A DNA stretch of 64,000 bases. It comes from Shimia sp. SK013 (GTDB taxonomy: Bacteria; Pseudomonadota; Alphaproteobacteria; Rhodobacterales; Rhodobacteraceae). Below the pieces are notes generated by a model. That model saw only the letters and a program-made list of their open reading frames with translations. It was not told the DNA's origin and searched no databases. Below are positions 17,721-26,148 of the stretch, in pieces (the first letter of the stretch is position 1; each line of letters begins with the position of its first letter). The stretch covers positions 146,586 to 210,585 of the forward strand of contig NZ_LAJH01000014.1 of assembly GCF_001292625.1 (NCBI RefSeq). The letters are read 5' to 3'. The position numbers were made by a program, and so were the translations under genes.

Positions 17721-18680
17721 TCAGAAGTTAAAGTCCAGCTTGATTGCACCGACCAACTGATCGTCGCTCTGACCTTTAAATTCCTTGCTCAACCAGCTTA
17801 CCCCGTAAAACACGTGATACGCCTCACCGCGCACATGAATGCCCGCGCGCACGCGGCTGCGCTCGTCACTCAGCTGATAGCCGTCGCTGCTCGGCAAGTA
17901 GACGCTGTCAAAGACCTTGGCGATGTCTGCACCCGCAACAAAAGACACGCTTTTTTGGTGATTGCGAATGGTCCGATACCGGTGCCCTGTGACCCAATCG
18001 CGCACCAAAAGTTCACCCTGACCGAACTGGCCAATTGTCACATCAAACCCGGCCCGCGCCAGGGTTTCGTCGCCCGCGCGCAGCTCCATAAACGGACGCA
18101 GTGTGCCCCGCTCGCCCACTTTCAAATCGCGTCCGATCTCGCCCACAAATCGCGGGATAATCTGATCCCCAATCTGTGCGGCCCGGACGGCATCCGACGG
18201 CCCATCAATGCCGACCAAGTCATGCAGACCCCCTTGCAACTGATCGAGCCGCGTCATCGGGCCTATCGCGACAAGATCGCCTCCCAAGGCAAATTCTGTG
18301 CCCCCGCGCTGGAAATGTGTGTGCAGCCCGACAAACAGCGACCCCGCCCACCGGCGATCGCCCGGCGCTGGCGCCACAAGGTTTGCAGGTGAAATGATCT
18401 CGCCGCCAATCCGCAGCTCGAGAATATCGCCAAATTCTTCTGGCAAGGCCCCATCCCAGCCGCGTCCCCAAACGCGCGACGTGCTATAAGATCCGCTGCG
18501 CCAACGGTCGTATCCGTCGCCAAGCGCGTCATTGACAAAAAGATTGCCAAATCCGAGCCGCTCGCGCGCCTCTGAAACAGGCACGGTCGCTCCGTCTTCG
18601 GCCACTGCAGGCAAAGAGGCTGGAAAATAGGAGGCGCACATACAAAGCGCGCCCAAAACGGTGGAGGCAAATCGGCCCAT
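17721..18680 (-). CDS. LpxR-family outer-membrane lipid A deacylase-like protein
   Basis: 319 residues. A signal peptide (about 1-27) is followed by FGNLFVNDALGDGYDRWRSGSYSTSRVWG, matching the LpxR (DUF2219) N-terminal pattern of an Asn-Asp pair followed by Asp-Arg/Tyr and Ser/Thr-Gly. The rest alternates polar and hydrophobic residues as in a 12-strand barrel and ends in LVGAIKLDFNF, with a terminal Phe suited to BAM-mediated insertion. LpxR removes the 3'-acyloxyacyl chain of lipid A. Whether this distant member has that activity is uncertain. It stands alone between Hint and peptidoglycan-binding genes. Confidence 0.75.
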   Translation of the reverse strand: MGRFASTVLGALCMCASYFPASLPAVAEDGATVPVSEARERLGFGNLFVNDALGDGYDRWRSGSYSTSRVWGRGWDGALPEEFGDILELRIGGEIISPANLVAPAPGDRRWAGSLFVGLHTHFQRGGTEFALGGDLVAIGPMTRLDQLQGGLHDLVGIDGPSDAVRAAQIGDQIIPRFVGEIGRDLKVGERGTLRPFMELRAGDETLARAGFDVTIGQFGQGELLVRDWVTGHRYRTIRNHQKSVSFVAGADIAKVFDSVYLPSSDGYQLSDERSRVRAGIHVRGEAYHVFYGVSWLSKEFKGQSDDQLVGAIKLDFNF

Positions 18681-18784
18681 AAACTCAAATCGTCCCAGCT
18701 CTGGCCCCCACCAAGCTTGCGGACTCTACCCGCTGGACGTGTTCACCGCTAGTGCAACCACGCCACACCTGCGATCAAAATGAA

Positions 18785-18815
18785 GAGGGCGGCCCGCATC
18801 GCTGTGACCGCCCTC
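18785..18815 (-). terminator. Probable terminator of the peptidoglycan-binding gene
   Basis: An 8-bp perfect stem GAGGGCGG/CCGCCCTC lies about 28 bp past the stop at 18843. On the minus strand it is followed by TTCATTTT, a modest U-rich tail. Confidence 0.55.
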
Positions 18816-18842
18816 CTGATAGGTTTTCAAAGTCGCGTGACG

Positions 18843-20129
18843 TCAATCTCCTGCGCTGCTGCCTTCTTCGCTTTCTGGTGCGGGATCAGGCTCGGCTTCG
18901 GCGTCCGGTTCGCCTTCCGACGCCTCCGTCGCTTCAGCCTCCTCACCTTCGGCTGTCTCGGCCGTGGCCGCATCACCCTCAGAAGTCTCCGCTTCATCCG
19001 GCGGCAAAATGCCCAGCAACTGCGCCGTGGGCTCGTCTACCGCACCGGTTTGCTCCAGCTCATAGTCATACTGCAGCCACAAAAGCGCGGCTTCGGTCGA
19101 CCGGCCAAAGACACCATCAACGGCCCCGACGTCATAGTCATAGCCACCCAACAGCGTCTGCAATTCCCGCACCGCAGGTCCGCGTGTCATCGGCGAAGTC
19201 AACGACAATCCGAGCATGGTTTCGGCTTGAGCAGCACCCTCCTCATCGGTTGGTGTGACAACCTCATAGACCTGTGTGTCGTCATGATAGGTCGGACGAT
19301 ACAGCACCCCATCACACAGATAGAGCGTCTCAGAACCGTCTTTGACCTTCTCACAGTTTTTGTCCGGAAGAGAGGTCACATAGACAAGCGTCGAACCTGC
19401 CACGATAGCAGTGAAATACCATCCCCAACCCGGATACCAATAATAGCTGCCCCAATGCCAATGCGGCGGACGATAGTAGGGCGGGTTATAATGTGGCGGA
19501 CGCCATCCCGGCGGACGGTGCCCCGGCGGGCGCCATCCCGGCGGCTTGGGTGGCCGCACCGGCTTGCCGAATTCAGGCAATTGTGAGGGCGGAGGCCGAG
19601 TGCCAGGTGGACGGTTGCCGGGCGGACGGGACCCAGCGGGGCGCTCACCTGGCGGTCTAACGCCTGGCGGCCGTGTGCTCGGCGGTCTCGCTCCGCTGCC
19701 TGGCAAGCTTGGCAATGTCGCTGGACGATCCGGTCGCGTTCCCGGTTGGCTTGGCCGTGTGGACGGCTGACTCGGGCGCGTGGACGGCTGGTTCGGCCGT
19801 GTTGACGGCTGGCTCGGCCGTGTGGACGGCTGACTTGGCCGCGTGGATGGCCGGCTTGGTTGCGTCGCAGGCCGCGATGGCCGTGCGCTTGGCGCAGAAG
19901 GCCGTGGTTGAATGGACGGCGTCGGCCGCGCCCTTGGCGCCTGAATGGCCGGTCGCGTCCGTGCCGCGCCGGGGCGCGCGGTCGGTTGTCGGCTAAATCC
20001 GCCGCCCGCACCGGCACGCCGCGCCTGTGCATAGGCCGCATCTGGCCCCGAAAACCCAGACAGAAACGGCACCGGCGTTTGCGTTAGGGCAATGACAAAA
20101 CTCAGGAAAAATCCAAACAGACGTCGCAT
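18843..20129 (-). CDS. Secreted Arg/Pro-repeat protein with peptidoglycan-binding domain
   Basis: 428 residues. A signal peptide is followed by a low-complexity region to about residue 220. It is made first of TRPSQPS heptads (about 90-130) and then RPPGxRPPGW pentads. A short hydrophobic helix follows (WYFTAIVAGSTLVYVTSL), then a segment with Cys pairs (CEKVKDGSETLYLCDG). A peptidoglycan-binding domain 1 comes next (PMTRGPAVRELQTLLGGYDYDVGAVDGVFGRSTEAALLWLQ), with an acidic Glu/Ala tail. It likely links the envelope to the cell wall. GGGGAG precedes the start. It begins 1 bp after the DUF2092 gene, in one operon. Confidence 0.82.
   Translation of the reverse strand: MRRLFGFFLSFVIALTQTPVPFLSGFSGPDAAYAQARRAGAGGGFSRQPTARPGAARTRPAIQAPRARPTPSIQPRPSAPSARPSRPATQPSRPSTRPSQPSTRPSQPSTRPNQPSTRPSQPSTRPSQPGTRPDRPATLPSLPGSGARPPSTRPPGVRPPGERPAGSRPPGNRPPGTRPPPSQLPEFGKPVRPPKPPGWRPPGHRPPGWRPPHYNPPYYRPPHWHWGSYYWYPGWGWYFTAIVAGSTLVYVTSLPDKNCEKVKDGSETLYLCDGVLYRPTYHDDTQVYEVVTPTDEEGAAQAETMLGLSLTSPMTRGPAVRELQTLLGGYDYDVGAVDGVFGRSTEAALLWLQYDYELEQTGAVDEPTAQLLGILPPDEAETSEGDAATAETAEGEEAEATEASEGEPDAEAEPDPAPESEEGSSAGD
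19753..19857 (-). repeat. Five tandem 21-bp repeats inside the peptidoglycan-binding gene
   Basis: Five consecutive 21-bp units of the type GGCCGTGTGGACGGCTGNCTC (plus strand) each encode one RPSQPST heptad on the minus strand. Flanking units are more diverged. Unit length keeps the frame, so copy-number changes would alter linker length without breaking the gene. Confidence 0.85.
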
Positions 20130-20130
20130 C

Positions 20131-20937
20131 TTAATTCTCCCCCTCAGTCACATCACTATTGCGCTTGGGCCACACCAATCGGTCATCCTCATCGTCCGGA
20201 TAAAATGTGAAACTGTCTTCGGCGATTTCCGGCGCAAAATCCCAATCACTGAAATACGCCCGATATTGCGGCCACCCCTGTTCATAAGGGTTTGTGCCAA
20301 CGATCATTTTGAGAACAGGGTTCACCGGATCAGTGGTGATCCACATTTGCAAGTCTTCTTGATAACTGGACATGGCCACGTGGTGCACCTCTATTCCAGC
20401 GACCCGTTTGATCCCCAAATAGGCCGCAGCCGTAATGTCCCCCAAAAACTGATCCGCAAAATCAGGTACAAAAACTTTCCAGACCGGAAGGCTTTCGGAG
20501 TGCTCATCCCGCACGGCTTTCGTAAGCTCGTCAAACGTGCCGAAATACGGCATATGCGTGTAGGCGTTCAACTCAGGCAAATGCACTGTCAGCCCGTACC
20601 CATCGAAAAAGAACTCCCGCAGCCCTTCTTCTTGCTCGACATAGGCATAGTACTTGTCCGGACGCACCATCATCGTGCGCCCACTGCGAAAAAGGGTCAT
20701 CTTTTCGCGTCCGTCAATCACCTGATCATATGACACCAACCAGTTAACCGCCAACGTCTCGTGCGCCGTCAGGACCGTGGCAACACTTTCGACAATGTCG
20801 ATCGCGCGCGGATCGAGCCGCATCATCGAAGGATCGGCGGGCTCGCCACCGTCTTCCTGAGCTTCTTGCGCAAAGCCCGCCCCCGCGCTTAACGCCAAAA
20901 CAAAAGCGAGCAACCATTTAGCATAAAACCGACGCAT
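20131..20937 (-). CDS. DUF2092 domain-containing periplasmic protein
   Basis: 268 residues with a clear signal peptide (MRRFYAKWLLAFVLALSAGAGFA). The mature part fits DUF2092, a LolA/LppX-like fold of unknown function: RAIDIVESVATVLTAHETLAVNWLVSYDQV, KMTLFRSGRTMMVRPDKYY, then FDGYGLTVHLPELNAYTHMPY. A role in handling lipids or lipoproteins in the periplasm is possible by fold analogy only. Its stop lies 1 bp before the next gene's start, so it is first in a two-gene envelope operon. Confidence 0.85.
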   Translation of the reverse strand: MRRFYAKWLLAFVLALSAGAGFAQEAQEDGGEPADPSMMRLDPRAIDIVESVATVLTAHETLAVNWLVSYDQVIDGREKMTLFRSGRTMMVRPDKYYAYVEQEEGLREFFFDGYGLTVHLPELNAYTHMPYFGTFDELTKAVRDEHSESLPVWKVFVPDFADQFLGDITAAAYLGIKRVAGIEVHHVAMSSYQEDLQMWITTDPVNPVLKMIVGTNPYEQGWPQYRAYFSDWDFAPEIAEDSFTFYPDDEDDRLVWPKRNSDVTEGEN

Positions 20938-21065
20938 GAAATCTCCTGTTCTAAAAACTGGATCCGCTGCCGGAAAATGTAGGCGACTCGGCCCGGCGAC
21001 GGCTTTCTGTTACCCAACCCTAGCCGCATGCGCGTCTGTTCCCAAACCTTTGATGGGGGGAAAAA

Positions 21066-21677
21066 TTAGAACAACTTTGCTTCCCGCGCCAAAAGCGCCG
21101 CCTGCGTGCGGTTTGAAGCACCTACTTTACGATACAAGTTTTTCACGTGCAGCTTCACAGTCGGCTCAGAAAGACCAAGATCGCGGGCAATTTCTTTGTT
21201 GGACTTGCCGTTGGTCAGCCCCCCCAAAACCTGCAACTCTCGTTTTGTCAGATGCTTCGCCATCGGATGGGTCGAGGGTTCCGCCGGCGCCAACAGGTCA
21301 AGCGGGACAAACTGTTCTCCCGCCGCCATAAACCGGATGGCGTTTACCAACGACTTGGCCGGCAGCGTTTTTGGCACAAATCCCGCGGCTCCGGCGTCGA
21401 TGGCTTCCTGCACCACCGCCCGCGGCGCCTCGCCGGAAATCAACGCCACGCGGGGTCCATCCGGCAGGTCCAGCACCCGCCGCAATCCCGCCAGCCGGTT
21501 CATGCCGGGCATATTGTAATCCAGCAGCACAAGATCAAACGGTCCATCGTTGTGAATAACGGCCATGGCCTGATCCAAAGTCGGCGCAGTTAGAACGTCG
21601 ATTCCACCCGCCGTCTGCACATAGGCAACAAGCGTGTCTCGCAACAAATCATGATCATCTGCGATGAGGATCAACAC
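21066..21677 (-). CDS. LuxR-type two-component response regulator
   Basis: 203 residues, GTG start. The receiver domain (1-120) has acidic D7/D8, phospho-acceptor D53 in LVLLDYNMPGMN and the conserved Lys in GFVPKTL. The C-terminal LuxR helix-turn-helix reads LTKRELQVLGGLTNGKSNKEIARDLGLSEPTVKLHVKNLYRKVG. It is divergent from the cysteine-free sulfite-oxidase-fold gene and the hybrid kinase, which carries an Hpt domain able to phosphorylate it. The palindrome at 21878-21895 is a candidate binding site. Confidence 0.93.
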   Translation of the reverse strand: MLILIADDHDLLRDTLVAYVQTAGGIDVLTAPTLDQAMAVIHNDGPFDLVLLDYNMPGMNRLAGLRRVLDLPDGPRVALISGEAPRAVVQEAIDAGAAGFVPKTLPAKSLVNAIRFMAAGEQFVPLDLLAPAEPSTHPMAKHLTKRELQVLGGLTNGKSNKEIARDLGLSEPTVKLHVKNLYRKVGASNRTQAALLAREAKLF

Positions 21678-21877
21678 GACGAACTTCCTTTGATCTACCC
21701 CTCCAACTGCCCACGTCAGGCGCCGGGGTGCAAGGCAGGGTTTCCCTAACCTGACACAGGTGGCAATCTCTAGTGTACTTCATGTGGGCCGAATACCAAA
21801 AGCCTCAGCAACATCCACCGAAGTTTTCCATTTTCGGTGCGCGGTGACTTTGATTTCCATCACGTCTGAACGCAAAA

Positions 21878-21904
21878 CCTATCCTTATGGATAGGCAACT
21901 ATCC
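21878..21904. promoter_or_regulatory. Candidate response-regulator binding site
   Basis: The perfect inverted repeat CCTATCC-TTAT-GGATAGG is followed four bases later by a third half-site CTATCC. It sits about 65 bp before the ATG at 21970, in the divergent region shared with the LuxR-type regulator. The regulator assignment is inferred from position. Confidence 0.5.
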
Positions 21905-21969
21905 TTTTGCTCGGTGCAGTTGTGGCCTAACATCTGCAATAACGAGGTAAGCTAACAGGACAATAAGAC

Positions 21970-22491
21970 ATGACTTTCGTAATTCGCACTGCCGTGTCTT
22001 TCGTATTTTGCCTGCTGCTACCACTCACGACGGCCCTAGCGGCCGACGACGCCCCGGCGGCACCTTCCGGAAGCGTCATTCTGACCGTGTCAGGCAAAAT
22101 CGGCGCCAAGAACGCTGACGAGACGGTTCAGTTCGACATCGACATGCTGCGCGCATTGCCAGCAGAGACGGTGTCGACATCGACCATATGGACGGAAGGG
22201 GTTCATGTGTTCACGGGTGTACCGCTAGCGTTGCTGCTCGATGAACTGGGGAGTTCGAGCAGCACGCTGCGGGCTTTGGCCATCAACGACTATGCGGTCG
22301 AAATGCCGGTCTCCGATTTACGGGAAATGGCTCCCATCCTCGCCTATGAAATGAACGGGGAGCCAATGCACCGCCGCGATAAAGGCCCGCTTTGGATTAT
22401 CTACCCCTACGATTCGTCTACTGACTACCAGACCTCTTTGGTCTATTCCCGCAGTGTCTGGCAACTCGACAGGCTTGAGCTCGTAGACTAA
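21970..22491 (+). CDS. Periplasmic sulfite-oxidase-fold (oxidoreductase molybdopterin-binding) protein lacking the Mo-ligand Cys
   Basis: 173 residues with a signal peptide cleaved near ALAA-DD (about residue 25). The body matches the small Oxidored_molyb family: FDIDMLRALPAETVSTSTIWTEGVHVFTGVPLALLLDELG, then INDYAVEMPVSDL and GPLWIIYPYDS. Molybdenum enzymes of this fold bind the metal through a cysteine. The mature protein here has no cysteine at all, so molybdenum catalysis is unlikely. Being 51 bp upstream of a hybrid kinase, it may be a periplasmic ligand-binding or sensing partner. Confidence 0.82.
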   Translation: MTFVIRTAVSFVFCLLLPLTTALAADDAPAAPSGSVILTVSGKIGAKNADETVQFDIDMLRALPAETVSTSTIWTEGVHVFTGVPLALLLDELGSSSSTLRALAINDYAVEMPVSDLREMAPILAYEMNGEPMHRRDKGPLWIIYPYDSSTDYQTSLVYSRSVWQLDRLELVD

Positions 22492-22542
22492 CCTTCCACC
22501 CATGTTTTTGCGCGCGCCCTTGGCCTTTTCGGATCTGATGAC

Positions 22543-25131
22543 ATGACGTCTTCGGCCACTCACGCGACTCCGATTTCGTCGCTGCGCGCATCGCTTTCGA
22601 GCACTGCCCCCAACTATCCCCGCCGACTTGTTGGCTTCGCGCTTGTCCTATGCGCCATGGTGCTAATCGTTTTGACTGCGGCGCTTTCCTATCGTGTCAT
22701 TTCCAATTTCGATGGCGTCAAACCCGAGGCATCAGACAACGTCGGCTGGTCTCTGTCGCAAGTCGAAGTTGAAGCCAGCGACTTTCAAAACGCCGTCAAC
22801 GACGCCCTGTTTTCGTCAGACAAAGACCTTAGCTACCTGCGGTTGCGTTTCGACATCCTTTACAGTCGGGTAAACACGCTGCGCACCTCGCCGTATTACC
22901 GGCAGGTGGATCAGATCACTGAATTTCCCGACGCGCTGGCCCGAACATGGGACATTTTGCAAGACACAGTGCCGGTGATCGACGGATCGGACGCCAATCT
23001 CGTGGCGGCCCTGCCTCTGCTTGACCGCCGCGCCGCAGATCTGCGCGAAACCACGCGCACGCTGTCCATCAGCGGCCTGACTTTCTTTGCCTTGACCGGA
23101 GACGCAAATCGCGCGGCGATTTCGACGATGCTGCAACAGTTGGCTGGGCTGGCCCTGTCGCTCTTCGTTACGCTTGCCGCGCTCACCGTTTACGTGCTGT
23201 CCATCTACCGGAAATCCCGCGCCCGTGGCATCGCGCTGGCACAGGCAAATCAGCGCATGCAGACAATCCTGACAACGTCCTTGGATGCTGTTCTCGTGAC
23301 TGACCTGACCGGTCGCGTGCTGGAATTCAACGCTGCAGCCGAACGCATTTTGGGCTACAGCTTTGAAGAGGTGCGCGGACGTCAAATCATCGAAATGGTA
23401 TCACCTGACCACATGCTACAGACCCACATGGCCGCAGCCGAACGTATCCGGAATCGGGAGGCCGATACCATCGAGGGCAAAGGGCGCGTGACCCTCACCG
23501 CCAAACGGGCAAGCGGCGAATTGTTCCCTATTGAGCTGTCGATCAACCGTGCTGATGACGGCCAGCAAGAACTGTTCATCGCGTTTCTTCACGACATCTC
23601 CAAACGCGTCTCTGCTGAAAACGAATTGCTCGAAACGCGCGACCGTGCGCTTGCGGGCGAGCGCGCCAAAGCCGAATTTCTCACGATGATGAGCCACGAA
23701 ATCCGGACACCTCTCAACGGGGTGCTTGGCAATCTTACCCTTCTGGCTGACACCGATCTGACCTCGGCTCAAACCCGATATTTGCGCAATATGGACATTT
23801 CCGGCCGGCTCTTGATGCGCCATGTCGACAGCGTGCTCGACATTGCCCGCTTTCAGGCCGGCAAACTCGAATTCGACATCGCGAGCACGGATCTCAACGC
23901 GCTGTTGTCAGAACTGATCGACAGCCAATCCGGGCAGGCGGGCAATCAGGGCACCGAATTGCACTGGCACTGGGTCGGCGCGCCGATGCCTTGGGGCCGC
24001 ACCGACCGCTCCGCACTGGAACAAGTGCTTCTCAACCTGCTGGGCAACGCCATCAAGTTCACTCCCGACGGCTGCGTGACGGTAGAGATCGAAAAACTGC
24101 CTGACCTCGAGGGTGACAAGCCAATAATCGAATTCCGTGTGATCGACACCGGCATCGGCATCTCCCCCAATGACGTTGCCAATGTGTTTGACGATTTTGT
24201 CACCTCCGACACATCTTTTGGCCGCGCCATAGGCGGCACCGGCCTTGGCCTTGGCATCACACGCCGGATCGTTCAGGGACTGGGCGGCACTATCGGCGTG
24301 GAAACGGCACCGGGCGAAGGCGCAACGTTCTGGGTCCGCCTGCCGATGGAACAGGGTCGCGCCCCAGGCACCGCGAAGACTTCATCACAAGAAGACGCCG
24401 TCGCCGCGCGCATGTCTGTCCTTCTGGTCGAGGACAACGCGATCAACCGCGAAGTGGCCACTGAACTGCTGGAAAAGGACGGCCATACCGTCGTCCCGGC
24501 CGCAGACGGGCAAGCCGGCGTTGACCAGGCAGCGCAGACCCCGTTTGATCTCATTCTCATGGACATCACCATGCCCGGCATGGATGGGCTACAAGCGACG
24601 CGCGCCATTCGTTGCGGCAACGGTGCCAGCCGGAATGTCCCGATCATCGCCGTATCAGCCAACATCCAACCGCAGGAACGGGACCGATTTATCGCCGCTG
24701 GCATGAACGGATTTCTGCCCAAACCGCTCAGCCTTCAGGAAATGCGCGGCGCGATGGCCGATATGCAGATGCCGCCGCAGGCCAAGACCGCGCCGCTGAT
24801 CGATACCATCCAACTGGCCGCCAACCGCGACGGTATGGGCGACGCCATCTTTGGCCGTTTGTTGACCCGCTTTATCGCAGAGGCAGAGGCGCTGATCGCC
24901 GAAACCGCGCCCTTGCAGGACGATGCATTGGGCGCCATCGCGACGCGTCTGCACACCGTCGCCGGAAGCGCTGCCGTTTTCGGCGCAGCCCACTTGCGCC
25001 AAACGCTGCTGCAAGCCGAGGCCAGCGCCAACGCCAAGAATGAAACCGACACCCGCCACCATCTGGACCAACTGCCCGCCATTTGGGGCGATACCAAATC
25101 CGCGTTGACCTCCCTCGCCCCCGCCGCCTGA
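22543..25131 (+). CDS. Hybrid sensor histidine kinase with PAS, receiver and Hpt domains
   Basis: 862 residues. Two membrane helices (about 29-52 and 199-221) enclose a helical periplasmic sensor of about 145 residues. A PAS domain follows (about 235-350, TSLDAVLVTDLTGRVLEFNAAAERILGY). Then come HisKA with phospho-His H385 (MMSHEIRTPLNG), HATPase_c (NLLGNAIKFTPDG, DTGIGI, GGTGLGLGITRRIV), a receiver with D674 (LILMDITMPGMDG) and a C-terminal Hpt with H804 (LHTVAGSAAVFG). This His-Asp-His chain needs an external receiver, and the LuxR-type regulator at 21066 is the obvious partner. Confidence 0.93.
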   Translation: MTSSATHATPISSLRASLSSTAPNYPRRLVGFALVLCAMVLIVLTAALSYRVISNFDGVKPEASDNVGWSLSQVEVEASDFQNAVNDALFSSDKDLSYLRLRFDILYSRVNTLRTSPYYRQVDQITEFPDALARTWDILQDTVPVIDGSDANLVAALPLLDRRAADLRETTRTLSISGLTFFALTGDANRAAISTMLQQLAGLALSLFVTLAALTVYVLSIYRKSRARGIALAQANQRMQTILTTSLDAVLVTDLTGRVLEFNAAAERILGYSFEEVRGRQIIEMVSPDHMLQTHMAAAERIRNREADTIEGKGRVTLTAKRASGELFPIELSINRADDGQQELFIAFLHDISKRVSAENELLETRDRALAGERAKAEFLTMMSHEIRTPLNGVLGNLTLLADTDLTSAQTRYLRNMDISGRLLMRHVDSVLDIARFQAGKLEFDIASTDLNALLSELIDSQSGQAGNQGTELHWHWVGAPMPWGRTDRSALEQVLLNLLGNAIKFTPDGCVTVEIEKLPDLEGDKPIIEFRVIDTGIGISPNDVANVFDDFVTSDTSFGRAIGGTGLGLGITRRIVQGLGGTIGVETAPGEGATFWVRLPMEQGRAPGTAKTSSQEDAVAARMSVLLVEDNAINREVATELLEKDGHTVVPAADGQAGVDQAAQTPFDLILMDITMPGMDGLQATRAIRCGNGASRNVPIIAVSANIQPQERDRFIAAGMNGFLPKPLSLQEMRGAMADMQMPPQAKTAPLIDTIQLAANRDGMGDAIFGRLLTRFIAEAEALIAETAPLQDDALGAIATRLHTVAGSAAVFGAAHLRQTLLQAEASANAKNETDTRHHLDQLPAIWGDTKSALTSLAPAA

Positions 25132-25134
25132 ACG

Positions 25135-26043
25135 CTACGGCAACGGTCCGTCGGACGTGGGCGGATAATCCTGAACCGCCTTGCGAAACCAGCCCAACGC
25201 TCGATCCTGCCGTCCGCTGCTGCGATACGCCACGGCCATCGGCAACGGCTCTTGCAGGCCGTAGTCCAGCACATCAAACCGCGACCGAAACTGTCGGCTC
25301 CTGGCATAACTGTCCACCACCACGCCAATGGCCTCGCTGCGCTCGATCAGGCCAGCCGCCATGGTGAAATCCTCCATGATATGCAGCCGCCGCGCCGGAT
25401 CACCGTCGATTTGCTGCATCAAATGTTGGATCGGATCCGCATAGGGCCCCCGCAATTCCGGCACAATCAGCGGGAAAGCGGCCACCTCTTCTGCCGTCAC
25501 CAATCGCCCCGCCAACGGATGCCCCCGCCTGACGTAAAACTGTGCCACCAGTGGCGGCAATGGATCGCACCGCACGCCTGCCTCCGCCATCAAGGGACGC
25601 GCCGGTCCGACAATGGCATCCAGATCACCCTGCCGGAACAACTGCACCGCCGCTTCAAACGGTGCGCCACGCATCTGCACCCGCACCTCGGGATGCGCCC
25701 CGACAAGCGCCCAAATCGCGCGGCTCATCAAGCCTTCGAGCGAGCTTGAACTCACCCCGATGCGCAACACCTGCTCACGACTCTCCCGCCCTGCGCCAAC
25801 ATCCGCCACAAGCTGATCCATGTCCGCCAGAATGCGCGCCGCCCGATCAATGAACGCCCGCCCTGCCGCCGTCGCCGCCACGCCGCGCGCGTGCCGGTCA
25901 AACAAAGCCGCGCCGACCTCCTGCTCCACATCAGCCACCGCCTTGGTCACGGCGGATTGCGTCACGTTCAGCGCGCGTGCCGCCGCTGTGATCGCAGAAT
26001 GGCGGTCCACGGCCACGACATAGCGCAACTTCGTTAGGTTCAT
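25135..26043 (-). CDS. LysR-family transcriptional regulator
   Basis: 302 residues from ATG 26043 (MNLTKLRYVVAVDRHSAIT), with GGAGGG at a good distance; an upstream in-frame start at 26064 was rejected. The winged helix-turn-helix is ITAAARALNVTQSAVTKAVADVEQEVGAALFDRHARG. The effector domain follows (VLRIGVSSSSLEGLM onward). It is divergent from the beta-oxidation-like operon and likely controls it through the GTATTC/GAATAC repeat. It ends 4 bp before the convergent kinase gene. Confidence 0.92.
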   Translation of the reverse strand: MNLTKLRYVVAVDRHSAITAAARALNVTQSAVTKAVADVEQEVGAALFDRHARGVAATAAGRAFIDRAARILADMDQLVADVGAGRESREQVLRIGVSSSSLEGLMSRAIWALVGAHPEVRVQMRGAPFEAAVQLFRQGDLDAIVGPARPLMAEAGVRCDPLPPLVAQFYVRRGHPLAGRLVTAEEVAAFPLIVPELRGPYADPIQHLMQQIDGDPARRLHIMEDFTMAAGLIERSEAIGVVVDSYARSRQFRSRFDVLDYGLQEPLPMAVAYRSSGRQDRALGWFRKAVQDYPPTSDGPLP

Positions 26044-26056
26044 GTCGTCCCTCCAT

Positions 26057-26075
26057 GTATTCACAAATGGAATAC
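26057..26075. promoter_or_regulatory. LysR-type operator (T-N11-A inverted repeat)
   Basis: The perfect repeat GTATTC-N7-GAATAC contains the LysR signature T-N11-A. It lies 14 bp before the LysR ATG and 74 bp before the thiolase ATG, suited to autorepression and activation of the divergent operon. Confidence 0.7.
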
Positions 26076-26148
26076 CTTACGCTCACATTGAATTTGCCAG
26101 ATACCCCCGTCAAGCCGATACTCCGCGCAACATCAGGGAGGACATCAC

